64,000 bases of DNA, taken from Amorphoplanes digitatis (GTDB lineage: Bacteria; Actinomycetota; Actinomycetes; Mycobacteriales; Micromonosporaceae). The notes below the pieces were generated by a model. That model worked only from the letters and a program-made list of their open reading frames with translations, had not been told where the DNA came from and did no database searches. Made by a program: the position numbers and the translations under genes. The stretch is taken from NCBI RefSeq assembly GCF_014205335.1, contig NZ_JACHNH010000001.1:744001-808000 (forward strand), in the 5' to 3' direction. This document shows positions 1 to 9,200 of this stretch, one piece after another. Numbering within the stretch: the first letter of the stretch is position 1; each line of letters starts with the position of its first letter.

Positions 1-920
1 TGCTGGTGACGATCTGGGTGCGCAGGTGGGTCGCGGTCCGCGCGTGGACCCTGCTGGTGCTCTTCTCGGCACTGGCCGCCGGTCTGATCGCCGCCACCCG
101 GCTGGGCTCCGGGCTGAGCGGCGTCGCCGGGCTCGTGCCGCGCTACCTGGCCGACGTGCTGGTGGTCGCGGCGGTGTGCGTCGGGGTCGCCGTGTGCGGA
201 CTGCGCCGCCTGGACTCCGCCGACGAGCCGGCGACCGCCGCCGCGCCCGTGCCCGCGCGGCGGTACCCGCAGCTGGCCACCGCCATGGCGGTCGGCCTGG
301 TGCTGCTCATCGCGAGCAGCCTGTACAGCGGCAAGGACTTCGCCTCCGACTGGCAGGTCAAGGCCGGCCGCGACTACCTGAACACCGCGAAGGCCGACCT
401 GGCCAAGGCCGAGCCGGGCACCGTGTTCATGGACCAGCCCGTGCCGGAGGGCGTGGTGCCCGGGTTCTCCTACCCGTGGAACATGCAGTCGCGGTTCTTC
501 GGCCCGCTCGCCGAGGGGCCGGTGTTCGTCACCGAGGCCCGCAAGCTGTCGGTGTTCGACGAGGCCGGCCACATCCGGCCCGCCTGGGTCGACGGCGTGA
601 CCGCCCGCCCCGGCCCGCTGGCCGGCTGCGGCCACCGGGTCACCGCCGGCCGCACCGTCTCGATCCCGCTGACCAAGGCGGTGATCGACTACTGGCAGGT
701 GGTGCGGATCGGCTACCTCAGCGACCGCGACACCACCGCGACGATCCAGGTCGGCGCCCACCCCGCGGTGCCGTTCGACGTGCACCGCGGCCTCAACGCG
801 ATGTTTCTGCTCATGCTGGTCGAGGGCGACGAGGTGAAGCTCAGCCTCCGCGACGCGGCGGCGAACCTCTGCACCGACGAGATCGAGATCGGCGCCCTGG
901 TCCCACAGGCCGCCGGGTAG
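1..920 (+). CDS. Actinobacterial membrane protein, C-terminal part (5' end outside window)
   Basis: The reading frame is open to the window edge, so this is the C-terminal part of a longer protein; a GTG at 6 lies in frame but codons before it are also open. The visible part has hydrophobic segments at about residues 13-32, 45-62 and 93-107, then a roughly 190-residue hydrophilic domain with two Cys that probably lies outside the membrane. The architecture resembles actinobacterial GT-C-like membrane proteins with a beta-rich tail. It ends 3 nt before the next membrane-protein gene, so the two are probably co-transcribed. Exact function is not recognised; a role in envelope glycan assembly is inferred from the neighbours. 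Confidence 0.6.
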   Translation, partial: LVTIWVRRWVAVRAWTLLVLFSALAAGLIAATRLGSGLSGVAGLVPRYLADVLVVAAVCVGVAVCGLRRLDSADEPATAAAPVPARRYPQLATAMAVGLVLLIASSLYSGKDFASDWQVKAGRDYLNTAKADLAKAEPGTVFMDQPVPEGVVPGFSYPWNMQSRFFGPLAEGPVFVTEARKLSVFDEAGHIRPAWVDGVTARPGPLAGCGHRVTAGRTVSIPLTKAVIDYWQVVRIGYLSDRDTTATIQVGAHPAVPFDVHRGLNAMFLLMLVEGDEVKLSLRDAAANLCTDEIEIGALVPQAAG

Positions 921-923
921 CCG

Positions 924-2648
924 GTGCGCGCCCGGCTGGTCCCGCACGCCGTCGCCGCCGCGGTCACCGCGGTGGTGCTGGCACCGCTGGCCCTGCCCGG
1001 GTACGCGCTGCGCTACGACATGGTGTTCGTGCCGCGGCAGCCGCTGAGCTGGGAGATGATCGCGCCCGCCGACTCGCTGCCGCGCGCGGTGCCGCTGGAC
1101 GCCCTGGTGTCGCTCGCCAACCTGGCGGTGCCCGGCTGGCTGCTCCAGCGGATCGCGCTGATCGCGGTCGTCTACCTGTCCGCGCTCGGCGCCGCCCGGC
1201 TGGTGCCGACCGGCCGTACCGCCACCCGCGTGGTCGCCGCGCTGGCGTTCGCGTGGACGCCGTTCCTCGCCGAGCGGCTGCTGCTGGGCCAGTGGGCGCT
1301 GCTGCTCGCGTACGCGGCCATGCCCTGGCTGGTGGGTGCGGCGCGCGACCTGCGCGCCGGGCGGCCCGGCGCGCTGCCCCGGCTGACGCTCGCCGCCGCG
1401 CTGGCCGCGGTCACCCCGACCGGCGGCCTGATGGCGCTGGCCGCCGTCGCGGTGCTGCTGCCGCTGAGGTCCCGCGCCACCGCGGCCGCCCTCGCGATCG
1501 TCGCGGCGCTCAACGCGCCGTGGCTGATGGCCGTCGCGACAAGCGCCGCCGGCGGCGGCTCCGACCCGGAGGGCGTCGCCCAGTTCTCCGCCCGGGCGGA
1601 GAACTGGGCCGGCACCTGGGCGGCGCTCGCCGGCACCGGCGGCATCTGGAACGCGCAGACCGTGCCGTCCAGCCGATCCTCACCGCTGGTACCTCTGGTC
1701 ACGCTGGTGCTGCTCGCGGTGGCCGTGGTCGGGCTGCGCGACCTGCGCCGGCGCTGGCCCGGCGGTGCCGACCGGCTCTTCGTCCTCGCCGGCGGCGGGT
1801 TCCTGCTGGCCGTCGCGGGCACCGGGCCGTTCGCGCCCGGCCTGGAGTGGCTGGTGGGCCACGTTCCGGGCGCCGGCCTGCTGCGCGACGGCCAGAAGTT
1901 CCTCATCCCGTACGCGCTCACTGTCGCGCTAGGCTTCGCGCTCGGCGCCGAACTGCTCGCCGACAAGCTGGCCCGCCGGTTCGAGCCCGCGCTCGGCGGC
2001 GTGCTGCTGACCGGTGCCGTGCTGCTGCCGATCGTGCTGCTGCCGGACCTCGCCTTCGGCGGTGCGGGCGCGTTGCGGCCGGTGCGCTACCCGGCGGACT
2101 GGAACGCGGTGGCCAAGCTGGTCGCGGCCGCGCCGGGCGAGGTGCTGTCGTGGCCGTTCGAGGGCTACCAGAGCTACCCGTGGACCCGCGGCGTGGTGGT
2201 GCGCGACCCGGCGCCCCGCTACCTGGACGCGCCGGTCCTGATGAACGACGCCCTGCGGGTCGGCGCGGTGACCGTCGACGGTGAGAGCCCGCGCGCCGCC
2301 CGGGCCGCGGAGCACCTCGCCGCCGGTCGCCCGGCCGCGGCGCTCGGCGTCCGCTGGGTGCTGGTACGCCGCGGTACCCAGGACGAACCCCCGGCCGGCG
2401 TCCTTGCGGGCCTCAGATTGGCGTACGACGGGCCGTACCTCCGGCTCTGGGAGAACCCGTCCGCGGCCGCCGCCGAACCGGCGCCCGCGACCCGGCGAGT
2501 ACCCGCCCTGGTCGCACACCTGCTCGCCATAACAATCGTGATCTTCGCTTCCCTTTTTCTATTACGCACACGGCGAAACCCGTGGTACCGTCCGCGCACT
2601 CACGAATCCGAGGAGAAGCCGCCATGGTCAGTCTGGCCACGTTCATAG
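924..2648 (+). CDS. Polytopic membrane protein, GT-C-like, envelope cluster
   Basis: A 574-residue protein starting at GTG 924, with many hydrophobic segments along residues 10-520 and a final one near 535-555. The early loop, hydrophobic spacing and length fit GT-C-type or related integral membrane proteins of actinobacterial envelope clusters; Rv0226c of M. tuberculosis is a possible counterpart (inference from length and context, not alignment). It starts 3 nt after the preceding gene, and its last codons overlap the start of the DUF2613 gene by 25 nt, suggesting translational coupling. No catalytic motif can be named with certainty. Confidence 0.65.
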   Translation: MRARLVPHAVAAAVTAVVLAPLALPGYALRYDMVFVPRQPLSWEMIAPADSLPRAVPLDALVSLANLAVPGWLLQRIALIAVVYLSALGAARLVPTGRTATRVVAALAFAWTPFLAERLLLGQWALLLAYAAMPWLVGAARDLRAGRPGALPRLTLAAALAAVTPTGGLMALAAVAVLLPLRSRATAAALAIVAALNAPWLMAVATSAAGGGSDPEGVAQFSARAENWAGTWAALAGTGGIWNAQTVPSSRSSPLVPLVTLVLLAVAVVGLRDLRRRWPGGADRLFVLAGGGFLLAVAGTGPFAPGLEWLVGHVPGAGLLRDGQKFLIPYALTVALGFALGAELLADKLARRFEPALGGVLLTGAVLLPIVLLPDLAFGGAGALRPVRYPADWNAVAKLVAAAPGEVLSWPFEGYQSYPWTRGVVVRDPAPRYLDAPVLMNDALRVGAVTVDGESPRAARAAEHLAAGRPAAALGVRWVLVRRGTQDEPPAGVLAGLRLAYDGPYLRLWENPSAAAAEPAPATRRVPALVAHLLAITIVIFASLFLLRTRRNPWYRPRTHESEEKPPWSVWPRS

Positions 2649-2782
2649 CCGCCACCGCTCTCGGCGCCGTCCTTGGCGTCGTCGGCGTCGTAGCGACGGT
2701 CGGTGCGGTCAGCCCGTCCGCTGACCACGTCGCCGAGCAGTCCAAGATCGATCCGACGTCGACGGTGTACGGCGCGCGCTGA
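2624..2782 (+). CDS. DUF2613 family small membrane/secreted protein
   Basis: A 52-residue protein starting at ATG 2624, preceded by AGGAGA at 2611-2616. Residues 4-28 form one hydrophobic segment rich in Ala, Val and Gly; the rest is a short polar tail ending in TSTVYGAR. It matches the DUF2613 family of tiny actinobacterial proteins that sit beside aftD-type genes (Rv0236A in M. tuberculosis). It overlaps the upstream membrane-protein gene by 25 nt. Molecular role is unknown; a single-pass membrane or secreted micro-protein is likely. Confidence 0.8.
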   Translation: MVSLATFIAATALGAVLGVVGVVATVGAVSPSADHVAEQSKIDPTSTVYGAR

Positions 2783-2793
2783 TCGGTACGGCG

Positions 2794-2837
2794 GTTCACC
2801 TGGGAGTTGGGCGGCAACGGTCATCTCCCAGGTGAAC
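2794..2837. repeat. 13-bp perfect inverted repeat, 18-nt loop
   Basis: GTTCACCTGGGAG at 2794-2806 is the exact complement of CTCCCAGGTGAAC at 2825-2837. It lies 12 nt after the DUF2613 stop. It could be an intrinsic terminator hairpin or a protein-binding dyad; there is no adjacent T-run, so the first is not certain. Confidence 0.6.
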
Positions 2838-2860
2838 TACTGTTTGTAGGTCGCTACGGC

Positions 2861-2898
2861 GGCGCTCAACGCTGAGCGCCGGCGCCGGCGGCCTTTTT
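2861..2898 (+). terminator. Candidate terminator with T-run after DUF2613
   Basis: GGCGCTCA (2861-2868) pairs with TGAGCGCC (2873-2880) around an ACGC loop, then a GC-rich stretch leads to TTTTT at 2894-2898. This suits Rho-independent termination of the plus-strand envelope genes, although the T-run is about 13 nt after the stem. Confidence 0.5.
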
Positions 2899-3156
2899 CG
2901 CTCGAAGAGCTCAGCTTTTCGTCCTGCGGCTCCCGCCGATTCGCCGGCGGTGGAGCCCGGCGGCGGCCACGCCCATTCACCGCGTGCCCGCATCGGCGAC
3001 CTTATCGCCTGAAGAATTCAGCCTTTTGTCTGGCGGCATCCGCCCATTTGTGGACTGCCAATCACAGGGTTATTTCCCGCGCGCCGACAACGCTATTGCC
3101 GGGCGTCCGGCAATAGCGGCTTAATCGCCTGAAGAATTCGGCTTGTCGTCCTACGA
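2899..3156. repeat. Three imperfect direct repeats (about 31 bp each)
   Basis: Units at 2899-2929, 3006-3036 and 3126-3156 share the core CGCCTGAAGAATTCAGC followed by a T-rich stretch and GTC. Units 1 and 2 stay similar for about 15 further bases. Start-to-start spacing is 107 and 120 bp. The third unit covers the stop codon of the minus-strand glycosyltransferase. Function unknown: remnants of a dispersed repeat or a multi-site regulatory region are both possible. Confidence 0.6.
3091..3118 (-). terminator. Perfect 12-bp hairpin, probable terminator of the glycosyltransferase
   Basis: CGCTATTGCCGG (3091-3102) pairs with CCGGCAATAGCG (3107-3118) around GCGT. It lies 33 nt beyond the stop of the minus-strand glycosyltransferase and could also stop plus-strand readthrough. 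Confidence 0.6.
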
Positions 3157-4332
3157 CACGCGCTGATCGGTCAGCGGCTGCGCCACCGCGGGTAGCTCGG
3201 CGGCGACCACCCGGTGGAACGCGGCGCCGCTCACCGCCCAGGTGAACTGCCGCGCGTGGGTCGCGGCGGCCTTGCCCATCGCCGCGCGCCGCGGCGCGTC
3301 CAGCACCAGCGACCGCACGGTCTGGAAGAACTCGAACTCGTCGTCGACCAGCATCCCGGTCTCGCCGTGCGCCATGGCGTCGACGACCCCGCCGGCGGAC
3401 CGGAACGCGACCGAGGGCGTGCCCCGGGCGCCGGCCTCGACGATGGTCAGGCCCCAGCCCTCCTTGAGCGAGGGCAGCAGCATCAGCCATGAGCTGCACA
3501 GGAGCTCGTGCTTCTCCTGCTCGGTCACGAACCCGGCGAAGCGGACCCGGTCCTCGATGCCGAGGTCGGCCGCGAGCCGGTGCAGCGGCTCGTCCCACCA
3601 GCCGTGACCGGCCACCACGAGCTCCAGGTCCGGCAGCTCCGTGGCCAGCAGCGCGGTCGCCCGCAGCGCGAGCTCGACCCGCTTGTGCGGCACGAGCCGG
3701 CCGAGCACGACCAGGCTCGGGTGCGGCGTCCGCGGCGCCGGCGCGCCCGTGACCTCGGGCGTCCCGTTGTGCACGATGGTGATCCGGTGCGGCTCCACGC
3801 CCAGTTCGGCGAGCTCGCTGCGGCTGGACTCGGAGACCGTCACGTACCGGCAGTTGCGGTAGACGCGCACGGCCACCCGGGACTCGATCCACCAGCCGAT
3901 CCGGGCGACCCAGGGCCCGAACACCACCGGCCACTGCTCCCGGTGCACGTGGTGCACCAGCGCGATCACCGGCTTGCGGGCGTACAGGCGGCTCAGGAAC
4001 GGCATGCCGTTGCCGACATCGACGATGAGGTCCGGCCGACCGAGCCGGCGCCGGGAGAGGGGACCGAAACCGAGGGCGCCGATCAGGTAGACCAGGGCGG
4101 CGAACAGGTAGACCGTATGCCGCCCGCCACGCCTTACGATCCGTACCCCGTCCGGGGTAGTCTCTTCCGCTGGCGCGGTGCCGTGCGCCTGGCACAGCAC
4201 GGTGACACGGCGGCCATGACCGATCAGTTCGGCAGCCACACGCTCGAGATAAACCTCAGAGCCGCCGCCTTCAGGATGCGTCGTGTCTCGCCAGTTCAAA
4301 AAAAGGATGTGTCCAGCGCCGGCATACATCAT
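3151..4332 (-). CDS. GT4-family glycosyltransferase
   Basis: A 393-residue protein with the two Rossmann-like lobes of GT-B enzymes. The N-terminal acceptor lobe has the GGGSEVYLERVA segment near residues 22-33. The C-terminal lobe starts near residue 215 (VVLGRLVPHKRVE) and carries the donor-binding region PSLKEGWGLTIVEAG near 290-304, whose E-x7-E pattern is characteristic of GT4 retaining enzymes. A short hydrophobic stretch near 75-90 may be membrane-associating. It faces the plus-strand envelope genes and is divergent from the VWA gene, with about 105 bp between them. It probably transfers a sugar from a nucleotide donor in envelope glycan synthesis; Rv0225 is a plausible counterpart (context only). 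The start is ATGATG at 4332/4329; the ribosome site is weak. Confidence 0.85.
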   Translation of the reverse strand: MMYAGAGHILFLNWRDTTHPEGGGSEVYLERVAAELIGHGRRVTVLCQAHGTAPAEETTPDGVRIVRRGGRHTVYLFAALVYLIGALGFGPLSRRRLGRPDLIVDVGNGMPFLSRLYARKPVIALVHHVHREQWPVVFGPWVARIGWWIESRVAVRVYRNCRYVTVSESSRSELAELGVEPHRITIVHNGTPEVTGAPAPRTPHPSLVVLGRLVPHKRVELALRATALLATELPDLELVVAGHGWWDEPLHRLAADLGIEDRVRFAGFVTEQEKHELLCSSWLMLLPSLKEGWGLTIVEAGARGTPSVAFRSAGGVVDAMAHGETGMLVDDEFEFFQTVRSLVLDAPRRAAMGKAAATHARQFTWAVSGAAFHRVVAAELPAVAQPLTDQRVS

Positions 4333-4437
4333 TGTCTACTCGGCCCACCCTACTAGCGAGTACGATTCGCGATCGCGTCACAGTAGGGCACCCCAACGGT
4401 GATCCGCAACGGTTGAAGTCAACATAAGGAGAAGTGC

Positions 4438-6237
4438 ATGGCCGATCGGGGCGTGCTGGCGCGGCCGGAATTCTGGCCGGTCTCGCTGCTGAGCGTCGCA
4501 CTGGTCGCCGTGCTGGGTGGCTGGGGTACCGCCACCTACCTTGACCGCACCCGTCAGGTGCCGGCGTGCGTCGAGCGGACCACGCTGCGGATCGCCGCGG
4601 CGCCGAGCATCGCCCCGCCGGTCCGGGAGATCGCCCGTCGGCTCGCCCTCCGGGAACGGTGCCTCGACATCACGGTCGAGGCCCGCGAGTCGGCGGACGT
4701 GCTGCGCGATCTGGCCCGCACCGCGCCCGGCGGAGTCGGCGCGGCCTCCACCAGGACGCCCGCCTCGAAGGCCGCCTCGACGCCCGCCTCGAAGGCCGCC
4801 CCGAATGCTCCCTCGACCGCACCCTCGGCGGCGGGATCGCCGTCGCAGGCGGGCGCGACCATCGCCGGCTCCGCGCCGCCCGACGCCTGGCTGCCGGAAT
4901 CGACGCTCTGGCTGCGGCGGGCCCGCGCGGCCGGCGCGTTCCAGGTGCCCGCCGACGGGGTCTCCGTCGCCGGTACCCCGGTCGTGCTCGCGCTCGACAG
5001 CCGGTCCGCGACCCGGCTGGGCTGGCGCGACCACAGCCTCGGCTGGACCGGGCTGGTGGCCGCCACCGCGCCGCCGCTGCCCGTGGTGCTGCCCGACCCG
5101 GCGACCAGCCCGATCGGCTTCGGCGCGCTGGTCGGCATCCGGGCGCTCGCCCGCTCGGCCCAGCCGAACGACGCCGCGGCCGGCGCGGCGGCGACCATGC
5201 GCCGTCTCGCGCCGCGCACCGCCTCGCTGACCGGCGAGAACCCGCCCGCGCCGACCGGGCCCGGCACCGACGAGGCCGCCGTGGTCACCACCGAGCAGGC
5301 GGTCCTGCTCGGCGGCGTCAGCGGTCGCCGCCAGGTCGCGGTCTACCCGCCCTCGGCGTTGCCCAGCCCCGACTACCCGTACGCGACGCTGACCACCGGG
5401 CCGGGGCGCGACGGCGCCACCGCGCTGCTGCGCGCGCTGCTCGCCACCGAGGGCGCCACCACGCTCACCCGCAACGGGCTGCGCACCCCGAAGGGCGGGC
5501 CGCCGGTCGGCATCCCGTCCGGCATGGGAATCCGCACCGGCGCGTACAAGCCCGCGCGACTGCCGGGCGAGACGGACGCCCTCGCGCTGCTCAACGCGTG
5601 GGGTGGGGTGCACATCAGCGCCCGGATGCTGGCCGTCTTCGACACCTCCGGCTCGATGGGCGCGAAGGTGCCGGGTTCCACGGAGACCCGGCTGTCCGAG
5701 ACGATCAAGGCCGCGCAGGGCGGTGCGCAGCTGCTGCTCGGCACGACCGAGCTCGGCATCTGGGAGTTCTCCAACGACCTCGACGGCGAGCGCGACTACC
5801 AGGAGGTCGTGCCGGTCGGACCGATCGGGCCGCGGCGCGCCGAGATCGTGGCGGAGCTGGGCCGGATGAAGGTCAAGCCGAACGGCACTTCGGGCCTGTA
5901 CGACACCACGCTGGCCGCGTACCGTGACGCGACTCGTAACTGGACCCCTGGGCGGATCAACATGGTGCTCGTCCTCACCGATGGCAAGGACGACAACGCC
6001 AGCGGGATCAGCCGCGCCGACCTGCTGCGCGAGCTGGGCGGCCTGGTCGACCGGAAGCGGCCCGTGCCGATCCTGTTCATCGGCGTCGGCCCGGAGATCG
6101 ACCCCGACGAGCTGCGGCAGATCGCGAACGCCACCGGCGGACAGGTGGCGCTGACCGCGCGGCCGTCCGGGATCCGGCAGATCTTCTTCACCGCGCTCGC
6201 CGAGTTCAGCTGCCTGCCGCCGAAGTGCCGCCGATGA
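4438..6237 (+). CDS. Membrane-anchored VWA-domain protein with substrate-binding-like N domain
   Basis: A 599-residue protein. Its ATG follows AAGGAGAAG. Residues 14-34 form an N-terminal membrane anchor, so the rest is probably extracytoplasmic. Residues about 45-330 resemble a bacterial solute-binding fold and contain an Ala/Pro/Ser-rich insert at about 102-145. Residues about 395-585 form a von Willebrand factor A domain with the MIDAS motif DTSGSMG at 402-408 and a later TDGKDD segment. The C-terminus has a Cys pair (CLPPKC). Such proteins act as extracellular metal-dependent adhesion or scaffold factors. The stop overlaps the start of the AftD-type gene (ATGA), so the two are translationally coupled and may act together on envelope glycans (inference). 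Confidence 0.85.
   Translation: MADRGVLARPEFWPVSLLSVALVAVLGGWGTATYLDRTRQVPACVERTTLRIAAAPSIAPPVREIARRLALRERCLDITVEARESADVLRDLARTAPGGVGAASTRTPASKAASTPASKAAPNAPSTAPSAAGSPSQAGATIAGSAPPDAWLPESTLWLRRARAAGAFQVPADGVSVAGTPVVLALDSRSATRLGWRDHSLGWTGLVAATAPPLPVVLPDPATSPIGFGALVGIRALARSAQPNDAAAGAAATMRRLAPRTASLTGENPPAPTGPGTDEAAVVTTEQAVLLGGVSGRRQVAVYPPSALPSPDYPYATLTTGPGRDGATALLRALLATEGATTLTRNGLRTPKGGPPVGIPSGMGIRTGAYKPARLPGETDALALLNAWGGVHISARMLAVFDTSGSMGAKVPGSTETRLSETIKAAQGGAQLLLGTTELGIWEFSNDLDGERDYQEVVPVGPIGPRRAEIVAELGRMKVKPNGTSGLYDTTLAAYRDATRNWTPGRINMVLVLTDGKDDNASGISRADLLRELGGLVDRKRPVPILFIGVGPEIDPDELRQIANATGGQVALTARPSGIRQIFFTALAEFSCLPPKCRR
4755..4802 (+). repeat. Two tandem 24-bp units inside the VWA gene
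   Basis: The units at 4755-4778 and 4779-4802 differ at one base. They encode a duplicated TPASKAAS-like octapeptide in the low-complexity insert. This is a recent in-frame duplication in a linker. Confidence 0.75.
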
Positions 6238-9200
6238 CCGCCGCCACCAGGGAGAAGAAGTTGGCTCCCGCGAAGACGGCCGCCGCCGCGCCGGCCCGTA
6301 CCGGCCGCCGGACCCTGGGCGCCGTCGCCGGCGCGCTGGTGCTCGTCGCGCTCGCCTTCCTCCAGCGCCCGGGCCGCGTCACCTTCGACACCAAGCTCGA
6401 CCTCGCCGAGAACCCCGTCGGCTTCATGGCCCGCGCCCTGCACCTGTGGAACCCGCAGGCCACCTCCGGCGAGCTCCAGCAGCAGGCGTACGGCTACCTG
6501 TTCCCGATGGGTCCGTTCTTCGCCGCCGGTGACCGGCTCGGCGTGCCGCCGTGGGTCACCCAGCGCCTCTGGTGCGCGCTTCTGCTGTGCGCCGCGTACT
6601 TCGGGGTGCTCCTGCTGGCGCGGGCGCTGGGGATCGGCACCGAGCCCGGCCGGGTGATCGGCGCGCTCGCGTACGCGCTCGCGCCGCGGATGCTCACCGA
6701 GATCGGCCCGCTCTCCTCGGAGATGCTGCCGGTCGTCGCCCTGCCCTGGGTGCTGCTGCCCCTGGTCTCCGCGCGCCGGATCGGCTCACCCCGCCGCGCG
6801 GCCGCGCTGTCCGCCCTGGCGGTGGTCTGCATGGGCGGCATCAACGCGGCCGCCGTGGTGATGTCGCTGGTGCTGCCCGGAATGTGGCTGCTCACCCGGC
6901 GCTGGGACCGGCACCTCGCGAAGCTCGCCGCCTGGTGGTTCGTCTGCGTCTCCCTGGCCGCCGTGTGGTGGATGGTGCCGCTGCTGCTCTTCGGGCAGTA
7001 CAGCCTGCCGTTCCTCGACTACATCGAGTCCTCGACGACCACCACCGCGGTGGTCTCGCTCTTCCAGGCCGTCCGGGGCACCAACCAGTGGGGCGGCTAC
7101 ATCGTCCAGGGCGAGGCGTGGTGGCCGTCCGGCTGGATTCTCGTCGACCACCCCGGGCTGATGGTCGCGACCGCGCTGGTCGCCGCCGCCGGCCTGACCG
7201 GCCTCGCGCTGCGCGGGCTGCCCGAGCGGCGGTTCCTCGTGCTCGGCGCGCTGACCGGGCTGACCCTGCTCACGATGGGCTACGTCGGCACGCTGGACAG
7301 CCCGGTCGCGCCGTACGTGCGCGAGCTGCTGGACGGCCCGCTCGCCCCGCTGCGCAACGTGCACAAGTTCGAGCCGGTGCTCCGGCTGCCGGTCGTGCTC
7401 GGCCTCGTGTACGCCGCGAGCCGCCCGCTTCGGCTGCGGTGGCTGCGGCTGCCGTCCGCGCCGGTGATCGCCGCGCTGCTGATCGCCGCGGCGGCGCCCG
7501 CCTGGCTGTTCATGCTGCGCCCCGGGCCCGGCTGGTCGGAGGTGCCGGACCACTGGAGCCAGGCGACCGCGTGGCTCGCCAAGGACCCGCAGGCCCGCAC
7601 GCTCGTCGTGCCCGGTTCCGGCTTCGCCCAGCACACCTGGGGCCGTACGGTCGACGAACCGATCCAGCCGCTCGCCGGGGCGCCGTGGGCGACCCGGCAC
7701 CAGATCCCGCTCGGCTCCGAGGGCAACATCCGGGTGATGGACGCCGTCGAGCAGGTGCTCGCGCAGGGCCGCGGATCGCCGGCCCTCGCCGACTTCCTCG
7801 CCCGGGCCGGCTACACCTACCTGCTGGTCCGGCACGATCTGGACCGTGCGGCGTCCGGCGCACCGCCGATCGCCGTCGTACGCCGGGCCGTGCTCGGCTC
7901 GCCCGGCCTCGTGCCGGCCGCCCAGTTCGGCCCGAAGGTCGGCGCCGGCGGCGCGGCGCCCAGCCCGGTCGACACGGCGGTGTCCGTACCGTCGATCGAG
8001 ATCTTCAAGGTCGACCGGCCGGTGCCGGTGGTGTCCGCCAGCAACCTCGCCGACGTGCCGGTGGTCAGCGGCGGCCCGGAGGGGCTGCTCGGCGTGCTCG
8101 AACAGAAGCTGATCGACGGCCGGCAGCCGGTCGTGCTGGCCGGCGACGCCGACGGCGCGCTCGGCGCGCCCGAGGCCGCGGGGCCGCGGATCGTCACCGA
8201 CGGGCTGCGCCGCCGCGAGCTGAACATCGGCCGCATGCGCGACAACGTCAGCCAGACCCTCACCGCGGACGAGCAGACCCGGCTGGGCCGGGTGCGCAGC
8301 GACCTGCTGCCGTTCGCCGCGGCCGGCCACCAGACCGTCGCCGCGTACCAGGGCATCCGGTCGGTCGACGCGTCCAGCAGCGCCGGCTTCGCCGACTCGG
8401 TCGGCGCCACCGACCCGTCCGCCCTGCCGTTCGCGGCGCTGGACGGTGACCCGGCGACCGCCTGGCGCTCCGACCCCTACCAGCTCGGCGTCGGGCAGTG
8501 GCTCGAGGTCCTGCTGGACACGCCGCGGCGGGTGTCCGAGGTGACCGTCGACTTCGCGGACGACCTGCGGGTCGCGGCGCCCGTCGGCGTCGTGCGGGTG
8601 ACCACCGACCAGGGCGTCGTGGACCGCCCGGTGCCGGCCACCGCCGGACCGCACAAGCTCGCGACGCTCCCCGGCCTCACCACGACCGTGCGGGTCACGG
8701 TGCTCGCCCTGCGCCAGGGCTACTACGGCGGGGTCGCGCTGCGCGAGCTGGGCATACCCGGCCTCACCGCGCAGCGCGGGCTGCGTGCGCCGGCCGACTT
8801 CGGCGAGGGCACGACCCCGGTGTACTCGTTCGACCGCGCGCCGCAGCAGCGCGGCGCGTGCTTCCCGGCCACGGGTGGCACCCACTGCGACCAGTTCCTC
8901 GCCCGCGCCGGTGAGGAGCCGCTGGGCATCGACCGGTTCTTCGCGACGCCGGTGGACGCCACGTACGACCTGCGGATGACCGCCCTGCCGCGGCCCGGCG
9001 GCGCGGTGCCGCTGTCCCGGCCGATGACCGCGTCCGCGTCGAGCGTGCTGACCGGTGACATCACCGTCGGCGCGCACGCGGCGGTCGACGGCGACCCGGC
9101 GACGGCCTGGCTGGCGGAGCCGACCGACGCCAATCCGACGCTGCGCCTGTACTGGGGCGCGAAGCGCACGATCAACCGGCTCCAGCTCGTCGTGCCGGAC

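Larger units (their letters stand above)
2783..3150. other. 368-bp convergent intergenic region with hairpins and three direct repeats
   Basis: There is no credible gene between the DUF2613 gene (+) and the glycosyltransferase (-). The region holds a 13-bp inverted repeat, a terminator-like hairpin with a T-run, a 12-bp perfect hairpin, and three imperfect direct repeats of about 31 bp (listed separately). AT content is visibly higher than in the flanking genes. Confidence 0.7.
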
